DNA from: Armatimonadaceae bacterium
GTDB lineage: Bacteria; Armatimonadota; Armatimonadia; Armatimonadales; Armatimonadaceae
Assembly (NCBI GenBank): GCA_030446525.1
Contig: JAUJNC010000062.1
Location: forward strand, 1 to 26,130
Direction: 5' to 3'
DNA length: 26,130 nucleotides
Shown here one piece after another: positions 1 to 9,101 of the stretch (positions within the stretch are counted from its first letter, which is position 1; every line of letters begins with the position of its first letter). The notes beneath the pieces were generated by a model. That model made no database searches. It had not been told where the DNA came from and saw nothing but the letters and a program-made list of their open reading frames with translations. The position numbers were made by a program, and so were the translations under genes.

Positions 1-1412
1 GCCCGGCGGACAGGCCGTTCTTCGCCGTGTTCAACTTCAACACGACGCACGAGTCGCAGATCCGGGCGGGCGACGCCGCCTGGGCGAAGCGTACCGGGGA
101 GCTGACGGGGGCGGAGCGGCACGACCCGGCCAAGGCCCCCGTCCCGCCCTACCATCCGGACGCGCCCGAAGTCCGCAAGGACTGGGCGCGCTATCACGAC
201 AGCGTCAGCCTGATGGACCGGCAGGTGGGCGACCTGCTGAGGCAGCTGGACGCGGACGGGCTGGCCGACGACACCGTCGTCTTTTTCTTCTCGGACCACG
301 GCGACGGCATGCCGCGGGGCAAGCGCTGGCTGTACGATTCGGGCCTGCGCGTGCCGCTGATCATCCGCTTCCCCGCCAGGTGGCGCCATCTCGCGCCGGG
401 CGCGCCAGGGACGGCCACCGATCGGCTGGTGGACTTCACCGACTTCGGCCCGACCCTCCTGCGCCTGGCGGGCGTGTCCGTCCCGGCGCACATGCAGGGC
501 CGGCCGTTCCTCGGCGATGGGGCCGCGCCGCCGCGCCGCTACGTCCACGCCTTCCGTGACCGCATGGACGAGCGCTACGACTGCGCCCGCGCGGTCCGCG
601 ACGGCCGCTACAAGTACGTCCGCAATTTCCAGCCGCATCTGCCGCAGGGCCAGCATCTCGCCTACATGTTCGAGACGCCGACGACGCGCGTCTGGGAGGA
701 GCGGCATCGCGCGGGCAAGCTGAACGCGGCCCAGTCCCGCTTCTGGGAAGCGCCCAAGCCGGTCGAGGAGCTATACGACACTCAGGCCGACCCGCACGAG
801 ATCGCGAACCTGGCGGCGGACCCGGCCCACCGCGAAACGCTCCTGCGGATGCGGGCCGCGCTGGAGCAGTGGATGCGGGACGTGCGCGATCTGGGCCTGC
901 TGCCCGAGGCGGAGATGCACGCGCGGCTGGGCCCCGCGCCCTACGCCGCCGTGCGCGAACACCCCGAAAAGTACCCGCTGGACCGCTGCCTCGACACGGC
1001 GCGCCTGCTTCTCAAGAGCGACGACGCGCTCGCGCCGCTCACGGAGTGCCTTTCCGACCCGGACGCCGCCGTGCGCTATCAGGCGGCGACCGGGATGCTG
1101 TACCTGGGCCCGGATGCGAAGCCGGCGGGGCCGAAGCTGGCAGGGCTCCTCCAGGACCCGTCGCCCAGCGTGCGGGTCGCGGCGGCGGAGTGGGTCGGGC
1201 GCTACGGCGAAGACCCCACTTCGGCCGTGGACGTGCTCGTGCGCGACCTGCGCGGTGGGGACGAGCACGCCGCGCTCCACGCCGCCAACGCCCTTGACCG
1301 CCTCGACGCGCGCGCCCGGCCCGCGCTCGGGGCGATGACCGCCGCGCAAGAGAACGGCCCGAACTACATCAAGCGCGTCCTGGAGAAAGCCCTGAAGGAC
1401 CTGCGTGGCTGA
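1..1412 (+). CDS. Sulfatase (S1 family) with C-terminal HEAT-like repeats, 5' partial
   Basis: The reading frame is open from base 3 and enters the window with PADRPFFAVFNFNTTHESQ, the middle of an alkaline-phosphatase-fold sulfatase, so the gene starts upstream. A GTG at 27 is internal. Visible family marks are FFFSDHGDGM (metal-binding Asp-His), KRWLYDSGLRVPLIIRFP, and the late ELYDTQADPHEIANLA segment near 770-820. The formylglycine Cys motif and the N-terminal metal Asp pair lie outside the window. From about base 990 the protein changes to three or so alpha-helical repeats (DPDAAVRYQAATGMLYLG, DPSPSVRVAAAEWVGRYG) that read as HEAT/PBS-like repeats, reported in some bacterial sulfatases. 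Role: hydrolysis of sulfate esters or sulfamates on glycans, substrate unknown. It ends 153 bp before the LacI gene and is likely the last gene of an upstream unit. Confidence 0.9.
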   Translation, partial: PADRPFFAVFNFNTTHESQIRAGDAAWAKRTGELTGAERHDPAKAPVPPYHPDAPEVRKDWARYHDSVSLMDRQVGDLLRQLDADGLADDTVVFFFSDHGDGMPRGKRWLYDSGLRVPLIIRFPARWRHLAPGAPGTATDRLVDFTDFGPTLLRLAGVSVPAHMQGRPFLGDGAAPPRRYVHAFRDRMDERYDCARAVRDGRYKYVRNFQPHLPQGQHLAYMFETPTTRVWEERHRAGKLNAAQSRFWEAPKPVEELYDTQADPHEIANLAADPAHRETLLRMRAALEQWMRDVRDLGLLPEAEMHARLGPAPYAAVREHPEKYPLDRCLDTARLLLKSDDALAPLTECLSDPDAAVRYQAATGMLYLGPDAKPAGPKLAGLLQDPSPSVRVAAAEWVGRYGEDPTSAVDVLVRDLRGGDEHAALHAANALDRLDARARPALGAMTAAQENGPNYIKRVLEKALKDLRG

Positions 1413-1516
1413 GGATCTCGGCGCGCCGTTGTTGTTTTCTGCCCAAAGTGACGGTCCCCGAACCCGAGCATGGCGCGCATGTTCCCTGAGCAGTAACACA
1501 TAGTCGCCTGGAACGC

Positions 1517-1545
1517 TTGACGAAGGGGAAGGCTTATGTTATAGT
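1517..1545 (+). promoter_or_regulatory. Sigma-70-type promoter for the LacI-family gene
   Basis: TTGACG at 1517-1522 and TATAGT at 1540-1545 are separated by exactly 17 bases, close to the sigma-70 consensus. The predicted transcription start falls near 1552, at the edge of the palindrome at 1552-1565 and only about 14 bases before the GTG start. The 153-base gap between the sulfatase stop and this gene holds no other feature I can support. Confidence 0.6.
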
Positions 1546-1551
1546 TTCCGT

Positions 1552-1565
1552 GTGAAAGGTTTCAC
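1552..1565. promoter_or_regulatory. Operator-like palindrome (probable LacI-family site)
   Basis: GTGAAAGGTTTCAC has perfect 6-base arms (GTGAAA/TTTCAC) around a 2-base centre. LacI-family operators often have TGAAA...TTTCA arms, so this fits autoregulation of the adjacent regulator. It covers the predicted transcription start. Its GAAAGG also serves as the only ribosome-binding-like sequence, six bases before the GTG start, so a bound repressor would cover transcription start and ribosome site DNA together. Binding by this particular regulator is inferred. Confidence 0.6.
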
Positions 1566-2630
1566 GTGCCACACACACGGGTAATTCGAGAGCGAAACAC
1601 CCTCGGGAGCGAGGCGCCGAAGCAGAGGCCGACGATTAAAGACGTCGCCCGGGCCAGCGGGGCTTCCGTGACCGCCGTCTCGTACGTGCTCAACAACAGC
1701 CGCGCGGTCGGGGCGCAGACTCGGGAGCGGGTGCTCGCGGCGGCGCAGGAACTGGGCTACCATCCCAATCCGCTGGCGCGGGGCCTGATCACTGGCCGCA
1801 CGCAGGCATTTGGCGTGCTGGTGCGTGACTTGCAGTCGTATATCACGACCCGTATCATCGCGGGGGTGGAGAAGGCGGCGCGCGAGCACGGTTACAAGAT
1901 GCTCCTGGCGCCGCACAACCAGGATCCGAGTCAGGCCGTCAGCGCGCTGCACGACCTGACCGCCCGCCGCATGGACGGGGTCATCTCGATCTCCGGCAAC
2001 TCCGACGAGCACCCCGAGATCCTCGCCGCGCTTCCCACTACGGGGTTGCCGTACGTGCTGGCATTTTATCGCCCCCCGGAGACGACGCGCGCGGACAGCG
2101 TCGTCGTGGATCATCGGCAGGGCGGCTGGGCGGCGACCCGGCATCTCCTTGACCGGGGGCGCCGGCGGATCGCGTTGGCGGGCGGGCCGGCAACCAACAA
2201 CGCGAGTCGGGAGCGCCTCGCGGGGTATCGTCAGGCCCACGCGGAGCGGGGTTTGACGCCCGACGAGGCGCTCATCGTGTCTCAGCACTTCAGCGTCGAG
2301 GGGGGGCTGCGGGCGGCCGAGCGGCTGCTGCAGGGCGGCCTGGCGCCGCCGGATGCCGTCTTTGCCTGTAACGACCACATAGCCGCCGGCTTCATCCGCG
2401 GCTGCCGGGAAAAGGGCCTGCGGGTCCCCGACGACGTGGCCGTGGTCGGTTTCGACGACCACGACATGTGCCCCGCGCTCGATCCGCCGCTGACGAGCGT
2501 GCGGATGCCGCTGCAGCAGGTGGGGCGGCTTTGCGTCGAGCGGCTGATCCACCGACTGGAGCAGGGGGAGGCATGGGAACCGGAAGCCGTCTCCTTGCCC
2601 TGCAGCCTGTTGATTCGTCAGAGCGCCTGA
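1566..2630 (+). CDS. LacI-family transcriptional regulator
   Basis: This 354-residue protein has a LacI helix-turn-helix at about residues 23-43 ([20 protein letters not shown]), then the hinge segment [11 protein letters not shown] at about 65-74. A periplasmic-binding-protein-like sensor follows from about residue 80 ([20 protein letters not shown]) to the end, including the common [22 protein letters not shown] stretch. It should be a cytoplasmic dimer that leaves its operator when it binds a sugar or oligosaccharide. The GTG at 1566 was chosen because GAAAGG lies six bases upstream. This gives about 20 residues before the HTH, longer than usual, so a later start is possible. It sits between sulfatases and in front of the glycan-degradation run, so it is the likely local regulator. 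The effector cannot be read from sequence. Confidence 0.95.
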   Translation: MPHTRVIRERNTLGSEAPKQRPTIKDVARASGASVTAVSYVLNNSRAVGAQTRERVLAAAQELGYHPNPLARGLITGRTQAFGVLVRDLQSYITTRIIAGVEKAAREHGYKMLLAPHNQDPSQAVSALHDLTARRMDGVISISGNSDEHPEILAALPTTGLPYVLAFYRPPETTRADSVVVDHRQGGWAATRHLLDRGRRRIALAGGPATNNASRERLAGYRQAHAERGLTPDEALIVSQHFSVEGGLRAAERLLQGGLAPPDAVFACNDHIAAGFIRGCREKGLRVPDDVAVVGFDDHDMCPALDPPLTSVRMPLQQVGRLCVERLIHRLEQGEAWEPEAVSLPCSLLIRQSA

Positions 2631-2683
2631 AAAGGCGACGACCCTCGGGACCAGAGTCGTCCCGTCTCGTTGAGGAGGAAGAA

Positions 2684-3508
2684 ATGAAGGTACTAGGTTT
2701 CGCGGCGGCGCGCCCCGCGCCGCCCCCTGTTTGCCCCGCGGACAAGCGCCGCGCGTTCACCTCGGGTAAAAGCTCTGCTTTTACCCTGATCGAGCTTCTC
2801 GTCGTGATCGCCATAATAGCGATCCTCGCTGCTATCCTTTTTCCCGTGTTCGCCCAGGCCCGCGAAAAAGCCCGACAGGCCGCCTGCATGAGCAACCTGA
2901 AGCAGATCGGGACCGGGCTGATGATGTACGCCCAGGACTATGACGAGGCGTTCCCGCTCAACAACTACACCGGAGCGGGCTACAGCGGCTGGTCGTGGGC
3001 GCACTGGATGACCGAAACGCAGCCCTATCTCAAGAACACGAACCTGTTCCAGTGTCCCAGTTCGCCCGGTCCGAGCTTTTCCACGCAGCGCAGTCCAAAC
3101 GACCCGCAGGGCATACGGGTCGCCCACTACCACGGCTACGGCGCGAACACAACCATCCTCGGCGCGACCATGGCCTCACTTGGCCGACCTGCCGACCTGC
3201 CGTTCATAGCCGACAGCACCGTGGGTGTGTGGAACGGGTTCAATGACAGTGCCGGCCCGCGGTGGAAACGCGTGTATAACGCCAACCATCACGATACGTC
3301 CATCATCTGGAACGGCGCCTACGCCGGGCCACAAACGCCCGATCCACGCTACACACGCCATCAAAACGGCGTGACGATCGTGTTCGCCGACGGTCACGTC
3401 AAGTTTATGCAGCAGAGCAAACTGTGGCTGGACCCGCAGCGCGCCGACAAGCCTGCGCACCAGCGCTACCTTATCCCGCTGCACCCCGACGACGACCGTC
3501 TGCAATGA
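2684..3508 (+). CDS. Prepilin-type pseudopilin with H-X9-DG domain (DUF1559-like)
   Basis: The ATG at 2684 follows a strong GAGGAGGAA site (2672-2680), giving 274 residues. The type IV prepilin N-terminal helix starts at about residue 33 ([20 protein letters not shown]), followed by [20 protein letters not shown], a pattern very common in Armatimonadota. Near the C-terminus, [13 protein letters not shown] matches the H-X9-DG processing-associated motif exactly (His, nine residues, Asp-Gly). The leader before the helix is unusually long (about 32 residues), and the residue before the predicted cleavage site is Ala rather than the usual Gly. Such proteins are thought to be exported and anchored at the envelope, possibly as minor pilins; their role in glycan loci is unclear. 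The stop codon overlaps the start of a sulfatase remnant (ATGA at 3505). Confidence 0.9.
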   Translation: MKVLGFAAARPAPPPVCPADKRRAFTSGKSSAFTLIELLVVIAIIAILAAILFPVFAQAREKARQAACMSNLKQIGTGLMMYAQDYDEAFPLNNYTGAGYSGWSWAHWMTETQPYLKNTNLFQCPSSPGPSFSTQRSPNDPQGIRVAHYHGYGANTTILGATMASLGRPADLPFIADSTVGVWNGFNDSAGPRWKRVYNANHHDTSIIWNGAYAGPQTPDPRYTRHQNGVTIVFADGHVKFMQQSKLWLDPQRADKPAHQRYLIPLHPDDDRLQ

Positions 3509-3665
3509 GGCGGCGGCAATTCCTTCGGTATGCCGGGGCGGGAGTTCTCGGGAACTCTGCGATCACGACAGCGACCCCGGCGAATGGCGCAACCTCGCGG
3601 ACGACCCGAAGTACGCCGAAACGGTCGCCCGGATGACAACGCTGTTTGGAGGAAAACCCCCATGA
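3505..3665 (+). pseudogene. Collapsed sulfatase remnant: Tat leader joined to a C-terminal tail
   Basis: The ATG at 3505 overlaps the pseudopilin stop and encodes [18 protein letters not shown], a twin-arginine leader start. In that frame it becomes meaningless and stops after 43 residues. In another frame, from about 3549 to the TGA at 3663-3665, the DNA encodes RELCDHDSDPGEWRNLADDP and then KYAETVARM, the usual C-terminal end of an S1 sulfatase (normally ELYDHDSDP...). The whole catalytic domain is therefore missing between the leader and the tail. The remnant keeps 4-base overlaps with both neighbours (3505 and 3662). It could be a real internal deletion or an assembly collapse over similar sulfatase genes. 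Confidence 0.7.
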
Positions 3666-5109
3666 GCCCAACCACACGCGCCGCATTAGCCGAATTACCG
3701 GAAGCGCCGGCGGCAGGCTGGAACGTTCTGCTGATCACCGCCGATGATATAGGCTGGGACACCCTGGGCTGCTACGGCTGCCCGACGCCGGAAGCGACGC
3801 CCAGCCTCGACCGCTTCGCCGCCGACGCGCTACGTTTCGAGCGGGCGCACGTCGCCCAGGCCGTATGCGTCCCGAGCCGCACCTCGATGCAGACCGGGCG
3901 CTACCCGCATCGCTACTACGGCGGTATCGACTCCTCCGGCGAGCCAGGCTACGGCGTCCAACCGGGGGTCCCGACGCTGCCGGAACGGTTGAAGGCGGCG
4001 GGCTACTTCACGGCGATGCTCGGGAAGGTCACGCACCACGCGCCGCCGGAGAAGTTCCCGTGGGACGTGGCGATCAACCATTGGGACTGGGAGAACCTGC
4101 GTTACGCGCGCGACCCGGAGACCCTGGGGCGGCGGGCCGGCGAGATCATCGGGCAGGCGACCGCCGCGGGCAAACCCTTCTACCTCGTGGTCAACAGCGC
4201 GGACCCGCATCGCCCGTTCCCCGGAACCGAGAAGCCGGCGGCGGACGGGAAGGGCGGGCCGTTCCCCGACCCGTCGCGCGTGTACCAGCCCGACGAAATC
4301 GCGCTGCCCGGGTTCCTGCCGGACCTGCCCGAGGTGCGGCGGGAGTACGCCCAGTACCTGAGCGGCGTGCGCCGCGCCGACGACAGCGTGGGGGCGACCT
4401 TGCAGGCGCTGCGCGACTCGGGCGAGGAACAGAATACGCTTGTGCTGTTCCTGTCCGACCACGGCTGCCCGTTCCCGTTCGCCAAGGAGAACTGTTATCT
4501 TGCCAGCACGAAAACGCCGCTGATGGTCCGTTGGCCGGGCGTGACCCGTCCCGGCGGCGTGGATCACGAGCATTTTGTCTCCGCGGTGGATCTGGCTGCC
4601 ACCCTTCTTGAGGTTTGCGGCCTGCCAGGTTTGGCGGATAGTGACGGCAGCTCGTTCGCGCCGCTCCTTCAAGGTCGGAAGCAGCCGGGGCGTGACCAGG
4701 TGGTCACGGTCTTCCATCACACGCCGGGGCATCCCGACATGCCGATGCGCGGCCTGCTGCGCGGGCGCTACGGCTACGTTTACAACGCCTGGGCCGGCGG
4801 CGAGCGTTCCTACACGCCGGGCGACCCGTTCGGCGGCCTGACCTGGAAAGCGATGCGCGAGGCCGCGAAATCCGATCCGCTGGTGGAAAGCGCGTCCGGT
4901 TCTGCTTGGCAGCGAACGCCCGAAGAGCTTTACGACTACGAGGCCGACCCGAACGCCTTGAAAAATCGAATCGACGACCCGGAGCTTGCGGAGGTGGCGC
5001 AGCGGATGCGAGCCGAGCTTGCCGCGTGGATGCGGCGCAAGAAAGACCGCTGCTGTCCTGGTATGAACCGCTGTCAGGCAGCGGCGAACGGCGATCAAAC
5101 GGCAGTTGA
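3662..5109 (+). CDS. Sulfatase (S1 family), no visible export signal; 3' end frame-disrupted
   Basis: The ATG at 3662 has GGAGGAAAA just upstream. The Asp pair for metal binding is at residues 28-29 (LLITADDIGWD). The formylglycine motif is CVPSR with Cys at residue 69, and SDHG is at about 265-268. The late segment TPEELYDYEADPNALKN is typical of the family. The protein begins MSPTTRAALAELPEAP with no signal peptide or twin-arginine motif, so it looks cytoplasmic unless its leader was lost; the Tat leader remnant just upstream is notable. Near 5047 one C appears missing (GACCG where GACCCG would be expected). With that base restored the protein ends KKDPLLSWYEPLSGSGERRS at a TGA, 5107-5109. 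As read, the frame instead runs on to 5482 and fuses with the next sulfatase. Confidence 0.85.
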
Positions 5110-5125
5110 AGGGACCGTGGTTACT

Positions 5126-6502
5126 ATGACGACTACTCCACTTGGTGCCGACGCGGCGGATCGCGGCTCCGCGTTGCCCCGGCTGAACCTGCTCCTCATC
5201 ACCACCGATGACCTGAACTTCGATTCGATGGGCTGCATGGGTTGCCCGCTGGGCGCCACACCGAATCTGGACGCCTTTGCCGCGACGAGCTACTGTTTCT
5301 CGCACACGCACGCGGCGGCGCCGATCTGCCAGCCCTCGCGCTCCGCCTTCTTCACCGGCCGTGTGCCGCATCGCAACAGCGCCACCGGTTTTAACGACAT
5401 CACGCTGATGTGCCCACCCTGCCGGAAGTGTTGGGGGCGCACGGCTATTTTACGGCGGGCATCAACAAACTCGGCCACATGACACCCCTCGAAAAGATGG
5501 GCTGGGACTTTTCTCTTTTTTCTCAGGAGCGGGTGCGCGACCCAGACTCTTACCGCAGGGACACGGCGGAGGCGATCAGGCAAGCCAAGACCGCGGGCAA
5601 GCCGTTCTTCCTTGAACGTCAACATCTGCGATCCGCATCGTCCGTTTTACGGCACGCCGGAAGACCTGGCACGGCGCGGCACGCCGGTCGAGCCGGAGTT
5701 CCGCGAAGAAGAAGTGGATCGTGCCGCCATTCCTGCCCGAGCTTCCCGATGTGCGCTGTGAGGTCACGCAGTATTGGAACAGCGTGCGTCGCTGTGATCA
5801 GTGCTTCGGGCAGATCATGGCCTCGCTGCACGCCTCCGGGGAAGCGGCGTGCACGGCGGTCGCCTTCATCGGCGATCACGGCATGGCGTTTCCCTTCGCC
5901 AAAACCACCCTGTATGTCAGTGGCACGCGCACGCCGCTGATGATCCGCTATCCCGGCCTGCCCGAAGCCGCCATCAATACCCGCGATTTTGTCAGCAACG
6001 TGGACATGATGCCGACGCTGCTGCAAATACTTCGTGTGCCCGCGCCCGCCGGTATGGACGGTCGCTCGCTGCTGCTGCCTTTGATCGAAGGCCAAGCGCA
6101 AGAGGGTCGTGACCATGTATTTACGTGGATCAACACCATCCACGGCGGCGTGCCTATCCGGGCGCTGTGCGCGGCGCCACGTTCTCTTACCTGTGGAACG
6201 TATGGTCAAATGGAGAAAACGAAGTTCAGGAACGAGTCCATGGGCGGCCTGACCTTCAACGCCATGTCAGCAGCCGCCGAAAACGATCCGCAGCTTGCGG
6301 AGCGCGTCCAGCACTTCCTTTTCGGACGCCGGAAGAGCTCTATGACCTGCAAAACGATCCGTGGGAAAAGCGCAATCTCATCGGCGACGCCACGCAGCAG
6401 GACCGGGTCAAAGTGATGCGCGCATTGCTGCTGGATGAGATGGAGCGCACGGATGACCCGTTGCTGCCGCAGTTTCGGGCCGTGCGCCCGGGCCACGTGT
6501 AG
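5126..6502 (+). pseudogene. Sulfatase (S1 family), broken by about six single-base indels
   Basis: The ATG at 5126 follows GAAGGGA and starts MTTTPLGADAADRGSA, then LLLITTDDLNFDSMG (metal Asp pair) and ICQPSRSAFFTGRVPHR, whose Cys at residue 68 is the formylglycine site. Homology then moves between frames: VPTLPEVLGAHGYFTAGINK after about 5408 (a G missing), NVNICDPHRPFYGTPEDLAR after about 5613 (extra T), PPFLPELPDVR after 5720 (extra C), FSYLWNVWSNGEN after about 6165, MGGLTFNAMSAAAENDPQL after about 6233, and TPEELYDLQNDPWEKRNL after about 6328. Every piece is well conserved and no in-frame nonsense substitution is needed. No signal peptide is seen. Length after repair is close to a normal sulfatase (about 455 residues). 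It is either very recent decay or sequence error. Confidence 0.8.
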
Positions 6503-6546
6503 GCCGCGAGGCGCAGGTCAATGCCCGGCGCAAGTAGGATTAACTC

Positions 6547-9081
6547 ATGAAATCATCTGTCACTAACGTGCAAGGCGGGTTTTGGAAGGCCACGCTGGCT
6601 GTGATCGTCCTGATTGCCGCGACGACACCGGCACCGGCGGCCCCGCCCGAACTGGCCGCTGCGCTGGAGACGGGGCATCCCATTCACGTCGTCGCGCCGG
6701 GACAGGAAGGAACCGTGGCGGTGGTGCTCAAAAACGCGACCGCACAGCCCGTTTCGGCCACGCTGCACCTGCGCGTCGAGTCGTTCGACGGCAGCATCGA
6801 GCAAGAGAGCGTCGTTGTCCAGATCCCAGCCGGCGGCACGACCCGCCGGCCGCTGTCGAAGAAGATGCTGGGTCGGTTCGGCATCAAGTGGGTCGAGTTT
6901 CAACTGGAGCACGCCGGCCGCAAAAGCCCGGCGCAAAAGCAGTCGCTGGTTTACATGAAGCCGAGCGGCCCGACGCCGGGGCGCGCCGAGGGCTTTTTGT
7001 TCGGCATTGCCTACGGCGCGTCGCCCGATAATCGCAGCGAAAAAGCAGCGCTGGCTTCGGCGCTGGTTGGCGTCAAAGTCGTGCGCAGCGGCATCTCATG
7101 GGGCGCGACGCAACCCAAACAAGGCGAATGGAAATGGGATTTTGGCGACCGCATCTTTGAAGTTCACGAGAAGCAAAACATCGAAGTGCAGTTGATCGTG
7201 GGCGGCGGCCCTTCATGGGCCGTTTCGAGAACGCCGGGGCCGGACGAAAATGCCGGGCGTATTCCGCCTCGCCTCGATGCCTGGCGCACCTGGATCTCGG
7301 CGCAGGCCAAACGCTACGGCGACCGCGTACGCTTCTGGGAGATCTGGAACGAGCCGGATATTGGCTTCTTCCAGGGCACGACCGCCGAATACCTGGCGTT
7401 ACAGCGGGCGGCTTTCGAGGAAATCGAGAAGGTCACTCCCCAGACCACCGTGATGTCCGGCGGGTTCACCAGCCTGAACCATCATGGGCGCAAAAAGGAG
7501 ATGCTCGAAACCGTGCTGCGCGACGGCCAAGATGCTTTCGAGATGCTGGCCTACCACAAGCACGGCCCGTTTCCCGAATTCGCGCGCGAGATGGACACCC
7601 AGTTGCTGCCCTTGATGAGAAAGCACGACGCGCTGGACAAGCCGCTCTACTTCACCGAGACGGCGATGGACACACGCTACGGCGAGCATCATCAGGCCGC
7701 GACGCTGGTCAAGAAAGTCGCGTTGGCCTGGTCGCGCGGCGCCCGCGCCTATACGTGGTTCAATCTGCACGACGACCGGCGCAGCGAAGGTGACCCGCGA
7801 CGACCCGGCTACAGCTACGGCCTGCTCACCCGCGACGGTCAGCCCAAAGCCGTTTACGCCGCCTACAACACGCTCACCGCTGCGCTGCGCGACAAGAAGT
7901 TCGTTAAGCAGTTGGCGCTACCCGCCGGACAGTGGGGCTTTCTGTTTCAGGGCGAGGGCGAGCAGGTTATCGTGGCGTGGAACGAGGACGCGGCCCGGAG
8001 TGGCTCGCACCTGGTGCTGGAAACCGACGCGACCGGAGTGGCGGCGCGCGACATGATGGGCAATCTCCAGAACAAGGGACTGGTGGCGAATCGCGCGTTG
8101 CTGCAAATCGGAGAGATGCCGCAGTATCTCGTGCTGCGCGGCGCGAAGCGCGAGCCGAAACTGGCGGGCACTGTGGTGGCACCGTCGGGCAGCTTCAATG
8201 CAATTCCGGGCCGGACGGTGCAAATTGATACCGATTTAAACAACCCGTTGCCCCAAAAGCAGAACTTCATCCTGTCGTGGAACCTGCCCCCGGCGTTCGG
8301 TGGTGGCACGGGCCGGCGCACGGTGGAGGTCGCGCCGCGAAGCCGGGTGCGCGTGCCTATCCCCGTGGCGGTGCCCGCCACTTTGAAGGCGAAATTTGGC
8401 GATGTCGAGACGGTGGCCTTGCGCTACGAGGTCGCGGGCACGCCGTGGAACGGCACGCTCTCGATCCCGGTGACGGCGGGCGTGGTGATGATCCCGCGCG
8501 GCGACTTCGGGCAATGGACGTTTAGCCTCGAACGTCAGGAGCAGGTCGTTAACCTGCGCGAAGCCGATCCCAATAGCGATCATCTGCTGTGGAAAGGCCG
8601 CGACGATTCCAACGCCAAAGTGTGGTTGTCGCACGATGGTCAGGCGCTGAAGTTGAAAGTCCTCGTCATTGACGACGTCTTTTCCCCGGCGACGGGCGAG
8701 AAACCGTGGGAGGGCGATAGCGTGCAGTTCGCGCTGCAAGGGCCGGGGCAGGTCGGCGCCTGGCAGGTGGCTCTATCCGATGTGAACGGACAGGCCAAAG
8801 CACAAGTTGTGGAAACGCCGCAGGGGCTTCAGGCACGCGGAGAAGACATCGGAATCAAGATCGCGCGCAAGGAGGCTCAACGCACCTACGAGGTGACGCT
8901 GCCGGATGCCAAGTTCGGCCTGACGCCTCAGGTTTTGTCGCAGGGCGTGCGCTTCAACCTGCTGGTCAACGACAACGACGGTGCTGGGCGGAAGGGTTGG
9001 ATTCAAGTTGCACCCGGCATGGGCCGCGAATTCGACGCGACCTCGTTCCCGCTGCTCGTGCTGAGCCAGCCAGCGCACTGA
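6547..9081 (+). CDS. Secreted clan GH-A-like glycoside hydrolase with C-terminal CBM9-like domain
   Basis: This 844-residue protein is intact. Residues 1-32 form a Sec signal peptide (FWKATLAVIVLIAATTPAPA). Residues of about 35-135 look like a beta-sandwich (HVVAPGQEGTVAVVLKNA). The catalytic barrel follows from about 145 to 510: RFWEIWNEPD places the acid/base Glu near residue 269, and LYFTETAMD places the nucleophile Glu near 371, the retaining GH-A arrangement seen in families such as GH39 and GH5. After a further beta region, residues of about 660-840 resemble a CBM9-type fold (WEGDSVQFALQ, GVRFNLLVNDNDG). It probably cleaves a polysaccharide or oligosaccharide outside the cytoplasm. The exact GH family is not certain. 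It is a paralog of the genes at 10675 and 14478. Confidence 0.85.
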   Translation: MKSSVTNVQGGFWKATLAVIVLIAATTPAPAAPPELAAALETGHPIHVVAPGQEGTVAVVLKNATAQPVSATLHLRVESFDGSIEQESVVVQIPAGGTTRRPLSKKMLGRFGIKWVEFQLEHAGRKSPAQKQSLVYMKPSGPTPGRAEGFLFGIAYGASPDNRSEKAALASALVGVKVVRSGISWGATQPKQGEWKWDFGDRIFEVHEKQNIEVQLIVGGGPSWAVSRTPGPDENAGRIPPRLDAWRTWISAQAKRYGDRVRFWEIWNEPDIGFFQGTTAEYLALQRAAFEEIEKVTPQTTVMSGGFTSLNHHGRKKEMLETVLRDGQDAFEMLAYHKHGPFPEFAREMDTQLLPLMRKHDALDKPLYFTETAMDTRYGEHHQAATLVKKVALAWSRGARAYTWFNLHDDRRSEGDPRRPGYSYGLLTRDGQPKAVYAAYNTLTAALRDKKFVKQLALPAGQWGFLFQGEGEQVIVAWNEDAARSGSHLVLETDATGVAARDMMGNLQNKGLVANRALLQIGEMPQYLVLRGAKREPKLAGTVVAPSGSFNAIPGRTVQIDTDLNNPLPQKQNFILSWNLPPAFGGGTGRRTVEVAPRSRVRVPIPVAVPATLKAKFGDVETVALRYEVAGTPWNGTLSIPVTAGVVMIPRGDFGQWTFSLERQEQVVNLREADPNSDHLLWKGRDDSNAKVWLSHDGQALKLKVLVIDDVFSPATGEKPWEGDSVQFALQGPGQVGAWQVALSDVNGQAKAQVVETPQGLQARGEDIGIKIARKEAQRTYEVTLPDAKFGLTPQVLSQGVRFNLLVNDNDGAGRKGWIQVAPGMGREFDATSFPLLVLSQPAH

Positions 9082-9101
9082 GGTTCGCTGCAAACAGAGT
9101 C

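Noticed and set aside
1539..2552. Long - strand open frame opposite the LacI gene
   Set aside because: It is the antisense of a clear LacI-family protein, has no recognisable family content and no ribosome site; high GC leaves antisense frames open.
2637..2661. Inverted repeat GACGAC...GTCGTC between the LacI and pseudopilin genes, possible terminator
   Set aside because: Only 6-base arms with a 13-base loop and no T-run afterwards; chance is likely in GC-rich DNA.
3830..5371. 513-codon - strand open frame opposite the sulfatases
   Set aside because: Arg/Gly/Ala-rich shadow of the + strand sulfatase; no domain recognised.
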